A stretch of DNA of 64,000 bases from Pseudomonas parafulva NBRC 16636 = DSM 17004 (GCF_000730645.1 NZ_BBIU01000016.1:124001-188000); one strand, 5' to 3'; shown: positions 43,320-56,753, counted from the stretch's first letter. The notes: generated from the sequence alone by a model not told the origin. Translations and numbers: made by a program.

Positions 43320-44117
43320 ATGAATACCTACGCCTCCCGCCCCGTTGTCCTCTGTCTCTCCGGCCACGACCCCAGTGGCGGCGCCGGCCTGCAGGCAGAC
43401 ATCGAAGCCCTGCTCGCCCAAGGCTGCCACGCCGCGCCCGCGGTGACCGCCCTGACTGTGCAGGATACCGTCAACGTTTCCGACTTCCGCGTGCTCGACC
43501 GCGCATGGGTGCTGGCCCAGGCCAATGCCGTGCTGGCCGACTCCCAGGTGGCCGCCGTGAAGCTGGGCATGCTCGGCTCTATCGAGATGGTCGACACCGT
43601 CGCCGAACTGCTGGCCGCGCACCCGCACCTGCCGCTGGTGTGCGACCCGGTACTGCGCGCGGGCGGCGGCGGGCGGCTGGGCAAGGACGAGGTGGGTTAT
43701 GCCCTGCGCGAGCGCCTGTTGCCATTGGCAACCATCGCCACGCCCAACCTGCCAGAGGCGCGTATTCTTGCCGAACTGCCCGAGGGCAGCGCCGATGAGT
43801 GCGCAGACAAACTGCTGCAGTTCTGCAAGCACGTGCTGATTACCGGCGGCCACGGCGACGAAGCCGAAATCCACAACCGCCTGTACAGCCGTGACGGCCA
43901 GCACCACACCTGGACCTGCCAGCGTCTGCCGGGCAGCTACCATGGTTCGGGCTGCACCCTGGCCAGCGCCCTGACCGGCCGCCTGGCCTTGGGCGAACAG
44001 CTGGACAGCGCTGTGCGCAGCGCCCTGGACTACACCTGGCGCACGCTGCGCGATGCAGAACAGCTGGGCAAGGGCCAGTACGTGCCGCGCCGCCTGCCGC
44101 TGGACTTCTGCTCCTGA
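43320..44117 (+). CDS. thiD: Hydroxymethylpyrimidine/phosphomethylpyrimidine kinase
   Basis: The 265-residue protein has the ThiD substrate motif [15 protein letters not shown], the phosphate-binding anion hole near [15 protein letters not shown] [11 protein letters not shown], and [11 protein letters not shown]. It phosphorylates HMP to HMP-P and HMP-PP, the pyrimidine half of thiamine. The ATG at 43320 gives the standard length; the ribosome site is weak. The operon continues with thiE (14 bases later) and hemL. No TPP riboswitch was found upstream. Confidence 0.94.
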   Translation: MNTYASRPVVLCLSGHDPSGGAGLQADIEALLAQGCHAAPAVTALTVQDTVNVSDFRVLDRAWVLAQANAVLADSQVAAVKLGMLGSIEMVDTVAELLAAHPHLPLVCDPVLRAGGGGRLGKDEVGYALRERLLPLATIATPNLPEARILAELPEGSADECADKLLQFCKHVLITGGHGDEAEIHNRLYSRDGQHHTWTCQRLPGSYHGSGCTLASALTGRLALGEQLDSAVRSALDYTWRTLRDAEQLGKGQYVPRRLPLDFCS

Positions 44118-44130
44118 CACGAGGTGTTCG

Positions 44131-44754
44131 ATGAAACTACGGGGCCTGTACGCCATCACCGACAGCCAGCTGCTCGCCGGGCGTTTTCTCAGCCATGTGC
44201 AAGCCGCCCTCGAAGGCGGTGTGTGCCTGCTGCAGTACCGTGACAAGGGCGACGACGACGCACGCCGACTGCGGGAGGCCGAGGCCCTGAAAACCCTGTG
44301 CGAGCGTTACGGCACCCAACTGATCATCAATGACGATGCCGAACTGGCTGCACGCCTGGGTGTCGGTGTGCACCTGGGCCAGACCGATGGCCCACTGACG
44401 CCGGCCCGCGCCTTGCTGGGCCGCCAGGCAATCATCGGTTCTACCTGCCATGCCAGCCTGGACCTCGCTGCCCAGGCGGCCAGCGAAGGGGCCAGTTATG
44501 TCGCCTTTGGCCGCTTCTTCAACTCCACCACCAAACCGGGTGCACCCGCTGCCAGCCTCAGCCTGCTGGAACAGGCGCGCACCCAGGTGAAGCTGCCGAT
44601 CACGGTGATCGGCGGCATCACCCTCGACAATGCCGCCCCGCTGGTTGCCCATGGCGCCGACCTGCTGGCGGTGATCCACGGCCTGTTCGGCGCCGATAGC
44701 GCGCAGGAAGTCACCCGCCGCGCCCGCGCCTTCAATGCCTTGTTCGCATCCTGA
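44131..44754 (+). CDS. thiE: Thiamine-phosphate synthase
   Basis: The 207-residue protein has the ThiE start [11 protein letters not shown], the phosphate-contacting segments QYRDKG and [15 protein letters not shown], and the C-terminal GGIT motif. It joins HMP-PP with hydroxyethylthiazole phosphate to form thiamine phosphate. The ribosome site GAGGTG is just before the ATG, and it lies between thiD and hemL in one operon. Confidence 0.95.
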   Translation: MKLRGLYAITDSQLLAGRFLSHVQAALEGGVCLLQYRDKGDDDARRLREAEALKTLCERYGTQLIINDDAELAARLGVGVHLGQTDGPLTPARALLGRQAIIGSTCHASLDLAAQAASEGASYVAFGRFFNSTTKPGAPAASLSLLEQARTQVKLPITVIGGITLDNAAPLVAHGADLLAVIHGLFGADSAQEVTRRARAFNALFAS

Positions 44755-44770
44755 TTCGAGAGAGCCTTCC

Positions 44771-46054
<1,284 letters not shown>

Positions 46055-46060
46055 TGCAGC

Positions 46061-46105
46061 GCCGGTAATGGCCCCGCACAGGTGCTGGAGGGGGCCATTA
46101 CCGGC
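46061..46105 (+). terminator. Long perfect hairpin after hemL
   Basis: A 15-bp perfect stem, GCCGGTAATGGCCCC with GGGGCCATTACCGGC (46061-46075 and 46091-46105), has a 15-base loop. No T run follows, so it is not a classical intrinsic terminator, yet its position right after hemL makes a 3'-end or RNA-stability role likely. Confidence 0.65.
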
Positions 46106-46243
46106 AATCAACACCGCGCACAATCAGCCGACTTCCCCAACCCGAGATAAATTCCAGTAAAACTTTGTAAGGTTGGCGCTGCTTATCCCATAATGTGCCA
46201 CCAGAGACATTGGCCGCAGCTTTGCAGAGGTAAGTCGATCCCC

Positions 46244-46789
46244 ATGAACCGCACCGGCCGCGCCCTCACCCTGGGCTGCCTGCTGCTTCTTCAGCCCCTG
46301 CTGGCCCTGGCGGAGGGCGGTAACTCGTTGCTTATCCCGGCAACGGGGCGCTGCACGTTGAATGTGCAGCCTGAAGACCTGGCAAATGCACTCAAGGCTT
46401 GTGAGCAGACCGCGACCGCAGGGGATGCCCAGGCGCAGTTCGAACTGGGCGAGCATTACTACACCCAGGCCCCCAAAGACCTGAACAAGGCACTGGACTG
46501 GTTCCAGAAAGCGTCGCTGCAGGGTCATGCCGAAGCCCAGTACCGCCTGGGTGCCATGTTCTTCCGTGGTGAAGGGGTCAAGGCCAACAACGTGCAGGCC
46601 TACATCCTGCTGAAGATGGCGGCGGTCAACGGCGCTGAAGATGCCCTGGACATGGCCGACGAGGTCACCGAGCAGATGCCCCGCGACGAGCTGGAACACG
46701 CCACTCAGGTACTCGGCCAGATCTTCCGCAAGTATTTGCTGGAACTGCAGAACGCCGACGGCCGCTCTCCGTTCTCGCCATTGCCCTGA
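46244..46789 (+). CDS. Sel1/TPR-repeat exported protein
   Basis: The 181-residue protein has a signal peptide (GCLLLLQPLLALA then EGG), followed by two Sel1-like repeats (AGDAQAQFELGEHYY and GHAEAQYRLGAMFFRGEGV) that fold as helical hairpins for protein contacts. A Cys pair around CTLNVQ and KACEQ may form a disulphide in the periplasm. AGAGG lies upstream of the ATG at 46244. It stands between hemL and the phoL-like gene, and its role is unknown. Confidence 0.85.
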   Translation: MNRTGRALTLGCLLLLQPLLALAEGGNSLLIPATGRCTLNVQPEDLANALKACEQTATAGDAQAQFELGEHYYTQAPKDLNKALDWFQKASLQGHAEAQYRLGAMFFRGEGVKANNVQAYILLKMAAVNGAEDALDMADEVTEQMPRDELEHATQVLGQIFRKYLLELQNADGRSPFSPLP

Positions 46790-46889
46790 GTGCTGCATAG
46801 CCGGCAGCGCCGATCGGGGCTTTCGCCACTGCCATTCAAGGGTTATTCTTGGGCTCACACCCATTGCCGTCGAGCGGCTAAAAAAGACC

Positions 46890-47888
46890 TTGAACGCACC
46901 CATAGAACCCCATCGTTTCATCCTCGAGCCCTTCGAGGCCCCCCGTTTCGCCAACTTGTGTGGCCAGTTCGACGAGCATCTGCGCCTGATCGAACAACGC
47001 CTGGCCATCGAGATCCGCAACCGCGGCAATCAGTTCGAACTGATCGGCGACCCCAAGACCACCAGCGCTGCCGAGCAGCTGCTGCGCCGTCTTTACCGTG
47101 AAACCAAGGCCACCGAGCTGTCACCGGAGACCGTGCACCTGTACCTGCAGGAATCGGCCGTCGAGAACATCGACAACCCGGCGGTCAACGAGGTCAGCGT
47201 TTCGCTGCGCACACGCAAGGGCAATATCCGCCCCCGTGGCGTCAATCAGCAGCGCTACGTGAAGGAAATTCTGGCCAACGACATCAACTTCGGCATCGGC
47301 CCGGCGGGCACTGGCAAGACTTACCTGGCCGTCGCCTGCGCTGTCGACGCCCTGGAGCGTGAACAGGTGCGGCGCATCCTGCTGGTACGTCCGGCGGTTG
47401 AGGCCGGCGAGAAGCTCGGCTTCCTGCCGGGTGACCTGGCGCAGAAGATCGACCCGTACCTGCGACCGCTCTACGACGCACTGTATGAGATGCTGGGTTT
47501 CGAGCATGTGGCCAAGCTGATCGAACGCCAGGTGATCGAGATCGCTCCGCTGGCCTACATGCGCGGGCGCACCTTGAACAACAGCTTCATCATCCTCGAC
47601 GAAAGCCAGAACACCACGCTCGAACAGATGAAAATGTTCCTTACCCGTATCGGCTTCGGTTCAACGGCGGTGATTACCGGTGACATCACCCAGGTAGACC
47701 TGCCGCGTGGCACCAAGTCGGGCCTGGCCCACGTGATCGAGGTGCTCAGGGACGTACCGGGTATCAGCTTTACCCACTTCCAGCCCAAGGACGTGGTCCG
47801 TCACCCACTGGTACAGCGCATCGTCGAAGCCTACGACCGCTTCGACGCCCGCCAGGCCAAGCCCGAGGCGCCTGGCAAAGATGCTTGA
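46890..47888 (+). CDS. ybeZ: PhoH-like ATPase (PhoL/YbeZ)
   Basis: The 332-residue protein has an N-terminal KH-like RNA-binding part and the PhoH ATPase with P-loop [14 protein letters not shown], Walker [10 protein letters not shown] and a C-terminal sensor region. YbeZ works with the endonuclease YbeY in ribosome maturation and stress. The start is taken as TTG at 46890, giving the usual [15 protein letters not shown] beginning; no ATG is suitable and the ribosome site is weak. ybeY overlaps its end by eight bases, then corC and lnt follow: the conserved ybeZYX-lnt operon. Confidence 0.92.
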   Translation: MNAPIEPHRFILEPFEAPRFANLCGQFDEHLRLIEQRLAIEIRNRGNQFELIGDPKTTSAAEQLLRRLYRETKATELSPETVHLYLQESAVENIDNPAVNEVSVSLRTRKGNIRPRGVNQQRYVKEILANDINFGIGPAGTGKTYLAVACAVDALEREQVRRILLVRPAVEAGEKLGFLPGDLAQKIDPYLRPLYDALYEMLGFEHVAKLIERQVIEIAPLAYMRGRTLNNSFIILDESQNTTLEQMKMFLTRIGFGSTAVITGDITQVDLPRGTKSGLAHVIEVLRDVPGISFTHFQPKDVVRHPLVQRIVEAYDRFDARQAKPEAPGKDA

Positions 47889-48354
47889 ACTGGACATGCA
47901 ACGGGCGACCGACGCGGCCGCCCCGGATGACGCGGCGTTCCGCCGCTGGTGCGAACTTGCCTTGCGTCAGCGCCAGGCCGATTCCGAGATGACCATTCGT
48001 CTGGTCGACGAAGCCGAAGGGCGGGAACTCAATCACACGTACCGGCACAAAGACTACGCCACCAACGTGCTGTCGTTCCCTGCAGACGTGCCCGATGACC
48101 TGCTCGATATCCCGCTGCTGGGCGACCTGGTCATTTGCGTGCCCGTAGTCGAACGTGAGGCTGCCGAACAAGGCAAGCCGCTGGAGGCCCACTGGGCGCA
48201 CCTGGTCATCCACGGCTGCCTGCACCTGCTCGGCTACGACCACATCGACGATGACGAGGCCGAAGAAATGGAAGGCCTGGAACGGGATTTGCTGGCGGAA
48301 CTGGGTCACCCCGACCCGTATGCCGACGATGAAACCGACTCAATCACACACTGA
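47881..48354 (+). CDS. ybeY: Endoribonuclease YbeY
   Basis: The 157-residue protein has the zinc-binding [11 protein letters not shown] signature (the family form HGxLHLxGYDH), with [13 protein letters not shown] earlier. YbeY is a metal-dependent endoribonuclease needed for 16S rRNA 3' processing and ribosome quality control. It overlaps the phoL-like gene by eight bases and precedes corC, consistent with one operon. Confidence 0.97.
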   Translation: MLELDMQRATDAAAPDDAAFRRWCELALRQRQADSEMTIRLVDEAEGRELNHTYRHKDYATNVLSFPADVPDDLLDIPLLGDLVICVPVVEREAAEQGKPLEAHWAHLVIHGCLHLLGYDHIDDDEAEEMEGLERDLLAELGHPDPYADDETDSITH

Positions 48355-48379
48355 TACACCAAGGATCACGAGAACCGCC

Positions 48380-49219
48380 ATGAGCGAAGATCGATCGAGC
48401 AACGGGCAAAAGTCCTGGCTGGGCAAACTGACCCAGGCTTTTGCCCATGAGCCGAAAAACCGCCAGGAGCTCCTAGAGCTGCTGCGCGAAGCCCACCAGA
48501 ACAAACTGCTGGACAGCGAAGCGCTGACTATCGTCGAGGGCGCCATCCAGGTGGCCGACCTGCAGGTACGCGACATCATGGTGCCGCGCTCGCAGATGAA
48601 CAGCATCCGGGCGGGCCAGTCGCCGCGCGAATTCCTGCCGGCAGTGATTGATGCGGCGCACTCGCGCTACCCGGTCATCGGCGAAAGCCACGACGATGTG
48701 CTGGGCGTGCTGCTCGCCAAAGACCTGCTGCCGCTGATTCTCAAAGAGAATGGCGACAGCTTCAATATCAAGGACCTGCTGCGCCCTGCCACCTTCGTGC
48801 CGGAGTCCAAGCGCCTGAACGTGCTGCTGCGTGAATTCCGCGCCAACCACAACCACATGGCCATCGTCATCGATGAGTATGGTGGCGTGGCCGGTCTGGT
48901 CACCATTGAGGATGTGCTGGAACAGATCGTCGGCGATATCGAAGACGAGCACGACGTCGAGGAAGACAGCTACATCAAACCGCTGCCCAGCGGCGACTTC
49001 CTGGTCAAGGCGCTGACGCCCATCGAGAACTTCAACGAATTCTTCGACAGCGGCTTCTCCGATGACGAGTTCGATACGGTCGGCGGCCTGGTCATGAGTG
49101 CGTTCGGGCACTTGCCCAAACGTAACGAGACCACCGAAATCGGCTCGTACAAGTTCCGTGTCCTGAATGCCGACAGCCGGCGCATACACCTGCTACGCCT
49201 GACCCCGATCAACCGTTAA
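48380..49219 (+). CDS. corC: CorC/YbeX family CBS-domain protein
   Basis: The 279-residue protein has two CBS domains (RDIMVPRSQMNSI at about 65 and MAIVIDEYGGVAGLVTIEDVLEQI at about 155) and a C-terminal CorC/HlyC domain (DTVGGLVMSAFGHLP). CorC is linked to magnesium and cobalt efflux or, in E. coli YbeX, to ribosome maturation. It is in the ybeZ-ybeY-corC-lnt operon and lies just before lnt with an eight-base gap. Confidence 0.95.
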   Translation: MSEDRSSNGQKSWLGKLTQAFAHEPKNRQELLELLREAHQNKLLDSEALTIVEGAIQVADLQVRDIMVPRSQMNSIRAGQSPREFLPAVIDAAHSRYPVIGESHDDVLGVLLAKDLLPLILKENGDSFNIKDLLRPATFVPESKRLNVLLREFRANHNHMAIVIDEYGGVAGLVTIEDVLEQIVGDIEDEHDVEEDSYIKPLPSGDFLVKALTPIENFNEFFDSGFSDDEFDTVGGLVMSAFGHLPKRNETTEIGSYKFRVLNADSRRIHLLRLTPINR

Positions 49220-49227
49220 GGACAAAC

Positions 49228-50745
49228 ATGCACTGGATCACCCGCCCCGGCTGGCCCGGTAACCTGCTGGCCCTGGCGGCCGGTGCTTCCACCCTGCTGG
49301 CGCTGGCGCCCTTCGATATCTGGCCGCTGGCGCTGCTGTCCATAGCGGTGCTCTACCTGGGCCTGCGCGAGCTCAGCCCGCGCCAGGCCCTGTGGCGCGG
49401 CTGGTGGTTCGGCTTTGGCCTGTACGGGGCCGGCACCTGGTGGATCTACGTCAGCATGACCACCTACGGCGGCGCTTCGCCGGTGCTGGCGATCGCCTTG
49501 CTGCTGGCATTCTTTGCCGCCCTGGCCTGGTTTTTCGCCTTGCCCACCTGGTTGTGGGCCCGGTGGCTGCGGCGCAACGAGGCACCGTTGGCCGATGCCC
49601 TGTGCTTCGCGGCATTGTGGCTGGTGCAAGAGGCCTTCCGTGGCTGGTTTCTCACTGGCTTCCCGTGGCTTTACGCGGGTTACAGCCAGCTGGACGGCCC
49701 ACTCGCAGGCCTGGCACCGCTCGGCGGCGTGTGGCTGGTCTCGTTCACCCTGGCTTTGACAGCTGCGCTGTTGTGCAACCTGCACCGCCTGCGTGCGCGC
49801 CCGGCATTCCTGGCTATAGCGTGCGTGCTGCTGCTCACCCCCTGGGGCCTTGGCCTGGCGCTTAAAGGCCACGCCTGGACTACCCCGGCAGGCGACCCAC
49901 TGAAGGTGGCTGCCATCCAGGGCAACGTCGAGCAAGACGTCAAATGGGACCCCGCACACATCGACGCGCAACTGGCGCTGTACCGTGACCTGAGCTTCAG
50001 CTCCCGGCCAGTGGACCTGCTGATATGGCCGGAAACCGCAGTGCCGGTGCTCAAGGACCAGGCCCAGGGCTACATCGACATGATGGGCCGCTTTGCCGCC
50101 GAACGTCATTCGGCGCTGATCACCGGGGTGCCGGTGCGCGAGGTGGTGCACCGCCAGCGCCGCTATTTCAATGGCATTACGGTTGCTGGCGAGGGTGACG
50201 GTACGTACCTCAAGCAGAAGCTGGTGCCATTTGGTGAATACGTGCCGCTGCAGGACATGCTGCGTGGCCTGATCGAGTTCTTCAACCTGCCCATGTCCGA
50301 CTTCGCTCGCGGGCCGGAAGACCAGGCTTTGCTGCAGGCCAAGGGTTACCAGATTGCACCTTACATCTGCTACGAAGTGGTCTACCCGGAGTTCGCCGCA
50401 GGCCTTGCCGCGCGCAGCGACCTGCTGCTGACCATCAGCAACGACACCTGGTTCGGCACCTCCATCGGCCCGCTGCAACACCTGCAGATGGCCCAGATGC
50501 GCGCACTCGAAGCCGGGCGCTGGATGATCCGTGCCACCAACAACGGCGTCACGGCCCTGATTGACCCATATGGCCGCATCACAGCCCAGGTGCCTCAGTT
50601 CCAGCAGGCGGTGATGTATGGCGAAGTGGTGCCGATGCAGCAGCTCACGCCGTACCTGCAGTGGCGCTCATGGCCATTGGCAATCGTGTGCGGCCTGCTG
50701 CTGGGCTGGGCGCTGCTGGCCGGGCGGGTTGCCAGGGCTGTCTAA
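49228..50745 (+). CDS. lnt: Apolipoprotein N-acyltransferase
   Basis: The 505-residue protein has N-terminal membrane segments (about 5-190) and a periplasmic nitrilase-like domain with the catalytic triad: Glu in IWPETAVP, Lys in LKQKLVPFGEYVP and Cys in APYICYEVVYPE. It adds the third acyl chain to the N-terminal Cys of lipoproteins. AAGGA precedes the ATG. It closes the ybeZ operon; a REP-like hairpin follows. Confidence 0.97.
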   Translation: MHWITRPGWPGNLLALAAGASTLLALAPFDIWPLALLSIAVLYLGLRELSPRQALWRGWWFGFGLYGAGTWWIYVSMTTYGGASPVLAIALLLAFFAALAWFFALPTWLWARWLRRNEAPLADALCFAALWLVQEAFRGWFLTGFPWLYAGYSQLDGPLAGLAPLGGVWLVSFTLALTAALLCNLHRLRARPAFLAIACVLLLTPWGLGLALKGHAWTTPAGDPLKVAAIQGNVEQDVKWDPAHIDAQLALYRDLSFSSRPVDLLIWPETAVPVLKDQAQGYIDMMGRFAAERHSALITGVPVREVVHRQRRYFNGITVAGEGDGTYLKQKLVPFGEYVPLQDMLRGLIEFFNLPMSDFARGPEDQALLQAKGYQIAPYICYEVVYPEFAAGLAARSDLLLTISNDTWFGTSIGPLQHLQMAQMRALEAGRWMIRATNNGVTALIDPYGRITAQVPQFQQAVMYGEVVPMQQLTPYLQWRSWPLAIVCGLLLGWALLAGRVARAV

Positions 50746-50761
50746 ACCTGCACCCAAAAAA

Positions 50762-50785
50762 TGTAGGAGCTAGCGCAGCTCGCGA
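50762..50785. repeat. Degenerate REP-like hairpin after lnt
   Basis: The sequence TGTAGGAGCTAGCGCAGCTC then GCGA is built like the REP unit at 25293-25325 (a TGTAGGAGC end with a short stem and CGCG), but is divergent in the middle. It lies between the convergent lnt and YdcF-like genes, a common REP site. Confidence 0.55.
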
Positions 50786-50855
50786 TGCGCCGCGCGAGCG
50801 GCGCTGGGTACCTCAGGCTCTGCTCGCCCCGCACGCGGGCGCGGGCGCGGGCGGT

Positions 50856-51617
50856 TCAATAAAACAACCGGTAGCCTGCCAAGCCTGCCATTTCATTGAT
50901 TAGCTGCCCGTTCTGCCACACCGATCGGCTCTCGGGCAGCAAGCCAGCGAAGGGGCGGCCATGTTCGCGCCCCAGGAACCCCACCGGTGCTGGCACCACC
51001 GTGAACCCCGCCTGTTCGAAGCTCCAGCGCGAGCGCTGCATGTGCCAGGCTTGCGTCACCACCACCACCCGGCGCACGCCAAGCGGCTGCAACAGCGCTG
51101 CGGTCAGCTGGGCATTCTCCCAGGTGGTACGGCTGGCTTCTTCACGCCACTTCACCTGAACCCCGAAATCTTCGGCCAGGCTATCAGCCATCAACCGGGC
51201 TTCGCTCGGCGGCGTGCCGTAATGCAGGCCACCGCTGGTCACTACCGGCAGCCCCGAAGCCTTGGCCAGGCGCGCCGCAAAACGCAGGCGCTCCAGCGCA
51301 GTCGGCGTCGGCTGGTCAGCCCCGGCCCAGGCAGGGTCGCCGCGCTCACGGCCAGCCCCCAGCACCACGATGGCATCGGCCCGGCGGCTGAGGTTCGCCC
51401 ACTCGCCAGGCTCCAGCGCCGGCTCGGTTTCCAGCAACCGTGCCGCTTGCTGCACCGTCACTGGCAGGCTCATCAACCACAGGCCGCCGAGCCCCAAGGC
51501 GAAGCACAGCGCAGCAAGCCTGGGCCGTGTTCGCCGCAGCCACCAGGCGGCACCCAGTAACAGCAGCAACAGGCCAGGTGGCAGCAGCCATTGTTTGATG
51601 AAGTATCGGATGGGCAT
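50856..51617 (-). CDS. YdcF/DUF218-family membrane protein
   Basis: The 253-residue protein has two N-terminal membrane segments (about 10-27 and 34-50) and a DUF218 domain with the motifs ADAIVVLGAGR, PVVTSGGLHYGTPPSEA, EASRTTWENAQLT and VTQAWHMQRSRWSFEQAG. DUF218 (YdcF/SanA-like) proteins are linked to cell-envelope integrity and vancomycin-type permeability phenotypes, but no reaction is established. The natural signal-like start at 51617 is used. Confidence 0.9.
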   Translation of the reverse strand: MPIRYFIKQWLLPPGLLLLLLGAAWWLRRTRPRLAALCFALGLGGLWLMSLPVTVQQAARLLETEPALEPGEWANLSRRADAIVVLGAGRERGDPAWAGADQPTPTALERLRFAARLAKASGLPVVTSGGLHYGTPPSEARLMADSLAEDFGVQVKWREEASRTTWENAQLTAALLQPLGVRRVVVVTQAWHMQRSRWSFEQAGFTVVPAPVGFLGREHGRPFAGLLPESRSVWQNGQLINEMAGLAGYRLFY

Positions 51618-51733
51618 CAGCTACACCTCCTGGGCAGGCGTGCAGCCTAAAAGCATCGGCGCCGGCCAACAAGGGCAGACCGGCACCGATGGAGTACGCT
51701 CAGAAAATGGACCCAGGCCCGACGATGGCCTGG

Positions 51734-52048
51734 TCAGCGATGAGACGTTGCTCTTGAACGCGGCGCATGCGCGGGGCGTTTTCTGTCCTTGAGCCAGATG
51801 ATCCTGGCCGATGCCGGCTCCGCTTGTGGGTAACTGCCGGCACAGCCCTCGGGGCGCGCCCGGAACGATTCCAGGTAAGCCCTGATCACCTCGAACTCGG
51901 CGTGGCTCAAACCACGCAATTCCAGTTCCGCAGGCATCTCGTCACGCAACTGCACCGACGCCCTGGCCGTCTCCAGGGCCAGCCCAAGGCGGTCGATCAG
52001 CCGTTCGTAAAGTTCTGGTTTGATTGCAGGTAGCTGCGACTCTCCCAT
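51734..52048 (-). CDS. Hypothetical protein, 104 residues
   Basis: I do not recognise the family. The protein is acidic and helical (LPAIKPELYERLIDRLGLALETAR, then FEVIRAYLESFRAR split across 53-67), with a basic, Pro/Arg-rich end (RKRPAHAPRSRATSHR). It has no membrane segment or signal. GAGGTG lies six bases before the ATG, supporting a real gene. It is divergent from leuS and shares its 230-base upstream region. Confidence 0.65.
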   Translation of the reverse strand: MGESQLPAIKPELYERLIDRLGLALETARASVQLRDEMPAELELRGLSHAEFEVIRAYLESFRARPEGCAGSYPQAEPASARIIWLKDRKRPAHAPRSRATSHR

Positions 52049-52230
52049 CCGTTCACCTCATTGAAGATAATGACCATATCTCCCCCCACCACTGAGCTTA
52101 GCGTCGATGCCAAAAGCAGCCGGGCGCCGCGACCAGCGGGCATTCGCAACGAAGGTTTCCCACGATACGCAGCGCTGCTGTATGCTACGGCGTTCACTCC
52201 AGGCGACACCGGAGTGCCGGATGCAGCTAG

Positions 52231-54885
<2,655 letters not shown>

Positions 54886-54891
54886 TGGCAA

Positions 54892-54920
54892 CGTCGGCCC
54901 GCAACCACTGCGGGCCGACG
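54892..54920 (+). other. Perfect hairpin between leuS and lptE
   Basis: A 12-bp perfect stem, CGTCGGCCCGCA with TGCGGGCCGACG (54892-54903 and 54909-54920), has a five-base loop. There is no T run after it, so it may act as an RNA-stability or processing element that separates leuS from lptE-holA expression, rather than as a full terminator. Confidence 0.65.
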
Positions 54921-54946
54921 GAACAGGCTCACGAGGGAGCATCAAC

Positions 54947-55552
54947 ATGATCAAACGCAATCTGCTGGTAGTCGGCCTGGCGGTCATGCTCAGTGCCTGC
55001 GGTTTCCAGCTGCGCGGCACCGGTTCCAACGAACTGAACATCAAGGAAATGGACGTCAGCGCGCGCAACGCGTATGGCCCGACCGTGGTACAGGTACGCC
55101 AGGTGCTGGAAAGCAGTGGCGTGAACGTTCACGCGGGCGCACCGTACCGCCTGGCCCTGACCAACGAACAGGAGCGCGAGCGCTCGGTTACCTACAACAG
55201 CGGCAACCGCACTGCTGAATTCGAGCTGACCACCGAGCTGGACTACAGCATCCAGGGCCTGAACAACCTGGAACTGCTGAGCGACAAGGTGCAAGTGCGT
55301 AAAGTCTATGTGCGTGACGCCTCCAACATCACCGGCTCCGAGCAGGACGCCAAGCGCGCCCGCGACGAGATGCGCCGGGACCTGGTAAACGCCCTGATGG
55401 TGCGCCTGCAGAACCTGACGCCGTCGCAGTTGGACGAGCTTCAGCGCAAGGCAGACGCGCGCGCCAAGGCGGAAGCTGAAGCACTGGAGGCTGCTCGCCG
55501 CCAGCAGGCCGAGACGCCGCAGCAGTCGCCATTGGAAGTGCCGGGCAACTAA
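54947..55552 (+). CDS. lptE: LPS-assembly lipoprotein LptE
   Basis: The 201-residue protein has a lipoprotein signal with lipobox LSAC (Cys at about residue 17), then the LptE core (GFQLRGTG at the start). The C-terminal third is a charged helical tail rich in Ala, Glu and Gln. LptE plugs the LptD barrel in the outer membrane and helps place lipopolysaccharide at the surface. GAGGGAG precedes the ATG. It lies between leuS and holA. Confidence 0.96.
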   Translation: MIKRNLLVVGLAVMLSACGFQLRGTGSNELNIKEMDVSARNAYGPTVVQVRQVLESSGVNVHAGAPYRLALTNEQERERSVTYNSGNRTAEFELTTELDYSIQGLNNLELLSDKVQVRKVYVRDASNITGSEQDAKRARDEMRRDLVNALMVRLQNLTPSQLDELQRKADARAKAEAEALEAARRQQAETPQQSPLEVPGN

Positions 55553-55559
55553 GCCCGTG

Positions 55560-55581
55560 CAGGGCGCCTTCGGGCGCCCTG
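55560..55581 (+). other. TTCG-loop hairpin between lptE and holA
   Basis: Arms CAGGGCGCC and GGCGCCCTG (55560-55568 and 55573-55581) with a TTCG loop form a very stable hairpin seven bases after the lptE stop. No T run follows, so it probably tunes holA expression. Confidence 0.65.
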
Positions 55582-55591
55582 CTCATCGCCC

Positions 55592-56629
55592 ATGAAGCTC
55601 GCCCCCGCCCAGCTCAACAAACACCTGCAAGGCACTCTGGCCCCGGTCTACGTAGTCAGCGGCGATGACCCGCTGCTGTGCCAGGAGGCCGCCGATGCCG
55701 TGCGCAATGCTGCCCGCCAGCAGGGCTTCGATGAGCGCCAGGTGTTCAGCGCCGATGCCAATTTCGATTGGGGCACACTGCTGCAGGCTGGGGCCAGCCT
55801 GTCGCTGTTCGCCCAACGCCGCCTGCTGGAGCTGCGCCTGCCATCGGGCAAGCCGGGCGACAAAGGTGCCGCTGCGCTGATCGAGTACTGCAACAACCCT
55901 GCTGAAGACACCCTGCTGCTGATCAGCTTGCCCAAGCTGGACGGCAGCGCGCAAAAGACCAAGTGGGGCAAGGCGCTGGTCGAGGGCGCTCACTGCCAGT
56001 TCATCCAGATCTGGCCGGTGGACGTGCACCAGTTGCCGCAGTGGATCAACCAGCGCCTGCAGCAGGCTGGCTTGAGCGCACAGCGTGACGCAGTGGACCT
56101 CATTGCTGCCCGTGTCGAAGGCAACCTGTTGGCTGCCGCCCAGGAAATCGAAAAGCTCAAGTTGCTGGCCGATGGTAGCCAGATCACGGTTGAAACCGTC
56201 CAGGGCGCGGTCGCCGACAGCGCTCGTTTCGATGTGTTTGGCCTGGTCGATGCCATTCTCAACGGCGAAGCGGCCCATGCATTGCGCATGCTCGAAGGGC
56301 TCCGCGGGGAAGGCGTGGAGCCACCGGTAATTCTGTGGGCCCTGGCGCGAGAGCTGCGCTTGCTGGCCGGCTTGGCCCAGCAATACAGCCAGGGTGTGCC
56401 ACTGGACAAAGCGTTCAGCCAGGCGCGCCCGCCCGTATGGGACAAACGCCGCCCGCTGGTTAGCAAGGCCCTGCAACGGCTGACCGCGCAACGCTGGTCA
56501 CAATTGCTGCAGGACGCCCAGCGCATCGATGCGCAGATCAAAGGGCAAGCCCAAGGCTCGCCCTGGCCCGGCCTGGCACGGCTGTGCCTGCTGATGGCTG
56601 GCCAACGCCTCGCCCTGCCGCCCCTGTAG
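55592..56629 (+). CDS. holA: DNA polymerase III subunit delta
   Basis: The 345-residue protein is the full HolA length. It opens with MKLAPAQLNKHLQGTLAPVY and VSGDDPLL, and its AAA+-like fold has a P-loop-like region that is degenerate, as in delta subunits, which do not bind ATP. It opens the sliding clamp in the clamp loader. No clear ribosome site is visible, so coupling to lptE translation is likely. arfA and its own terminator follow. Confidence 0.95.
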   Translation: MKLAPAQLNKHLQGTLAPVYVVSGDDPLLCQEAADAVRNAARQQGFDERQVFSADANFDWGTLLQAGASLSLFAQRRLLELRLPSGKPGDKGAAALIEYCNNPAEDTLLLISLPKLDGSAQKTKWGKALVEGAHCQFIQIWPVDVHQLPQWINQRLQQAGLSAQRDAVDLIAARVEGNLLAAAQEIEKLKLLADGSQITVETVQGAVADSARFDVFGLVDAILNGEAAHALRMLEGLRGEGVEPPVILWALARELRLLAGLAQQYSQGVPLDKAFSQARPPVWDKRRPLVSKALQRLTAQRWSQLLQDAQRIDAQIKGQAQGSPWPGLARLCLLMAGQRLALPPL

Positions 56630-56753
56630 GCGCGAAGGCCACCTTGCAACAGGTCACCCGGGTTGAAGCCGGACCATAAACACAATCAATTAGCCTCACC
56701 CGGCTGCAACCCCTACAGTGCGCCGCGAACCCACCCACACCGGGAGCTCCGCC

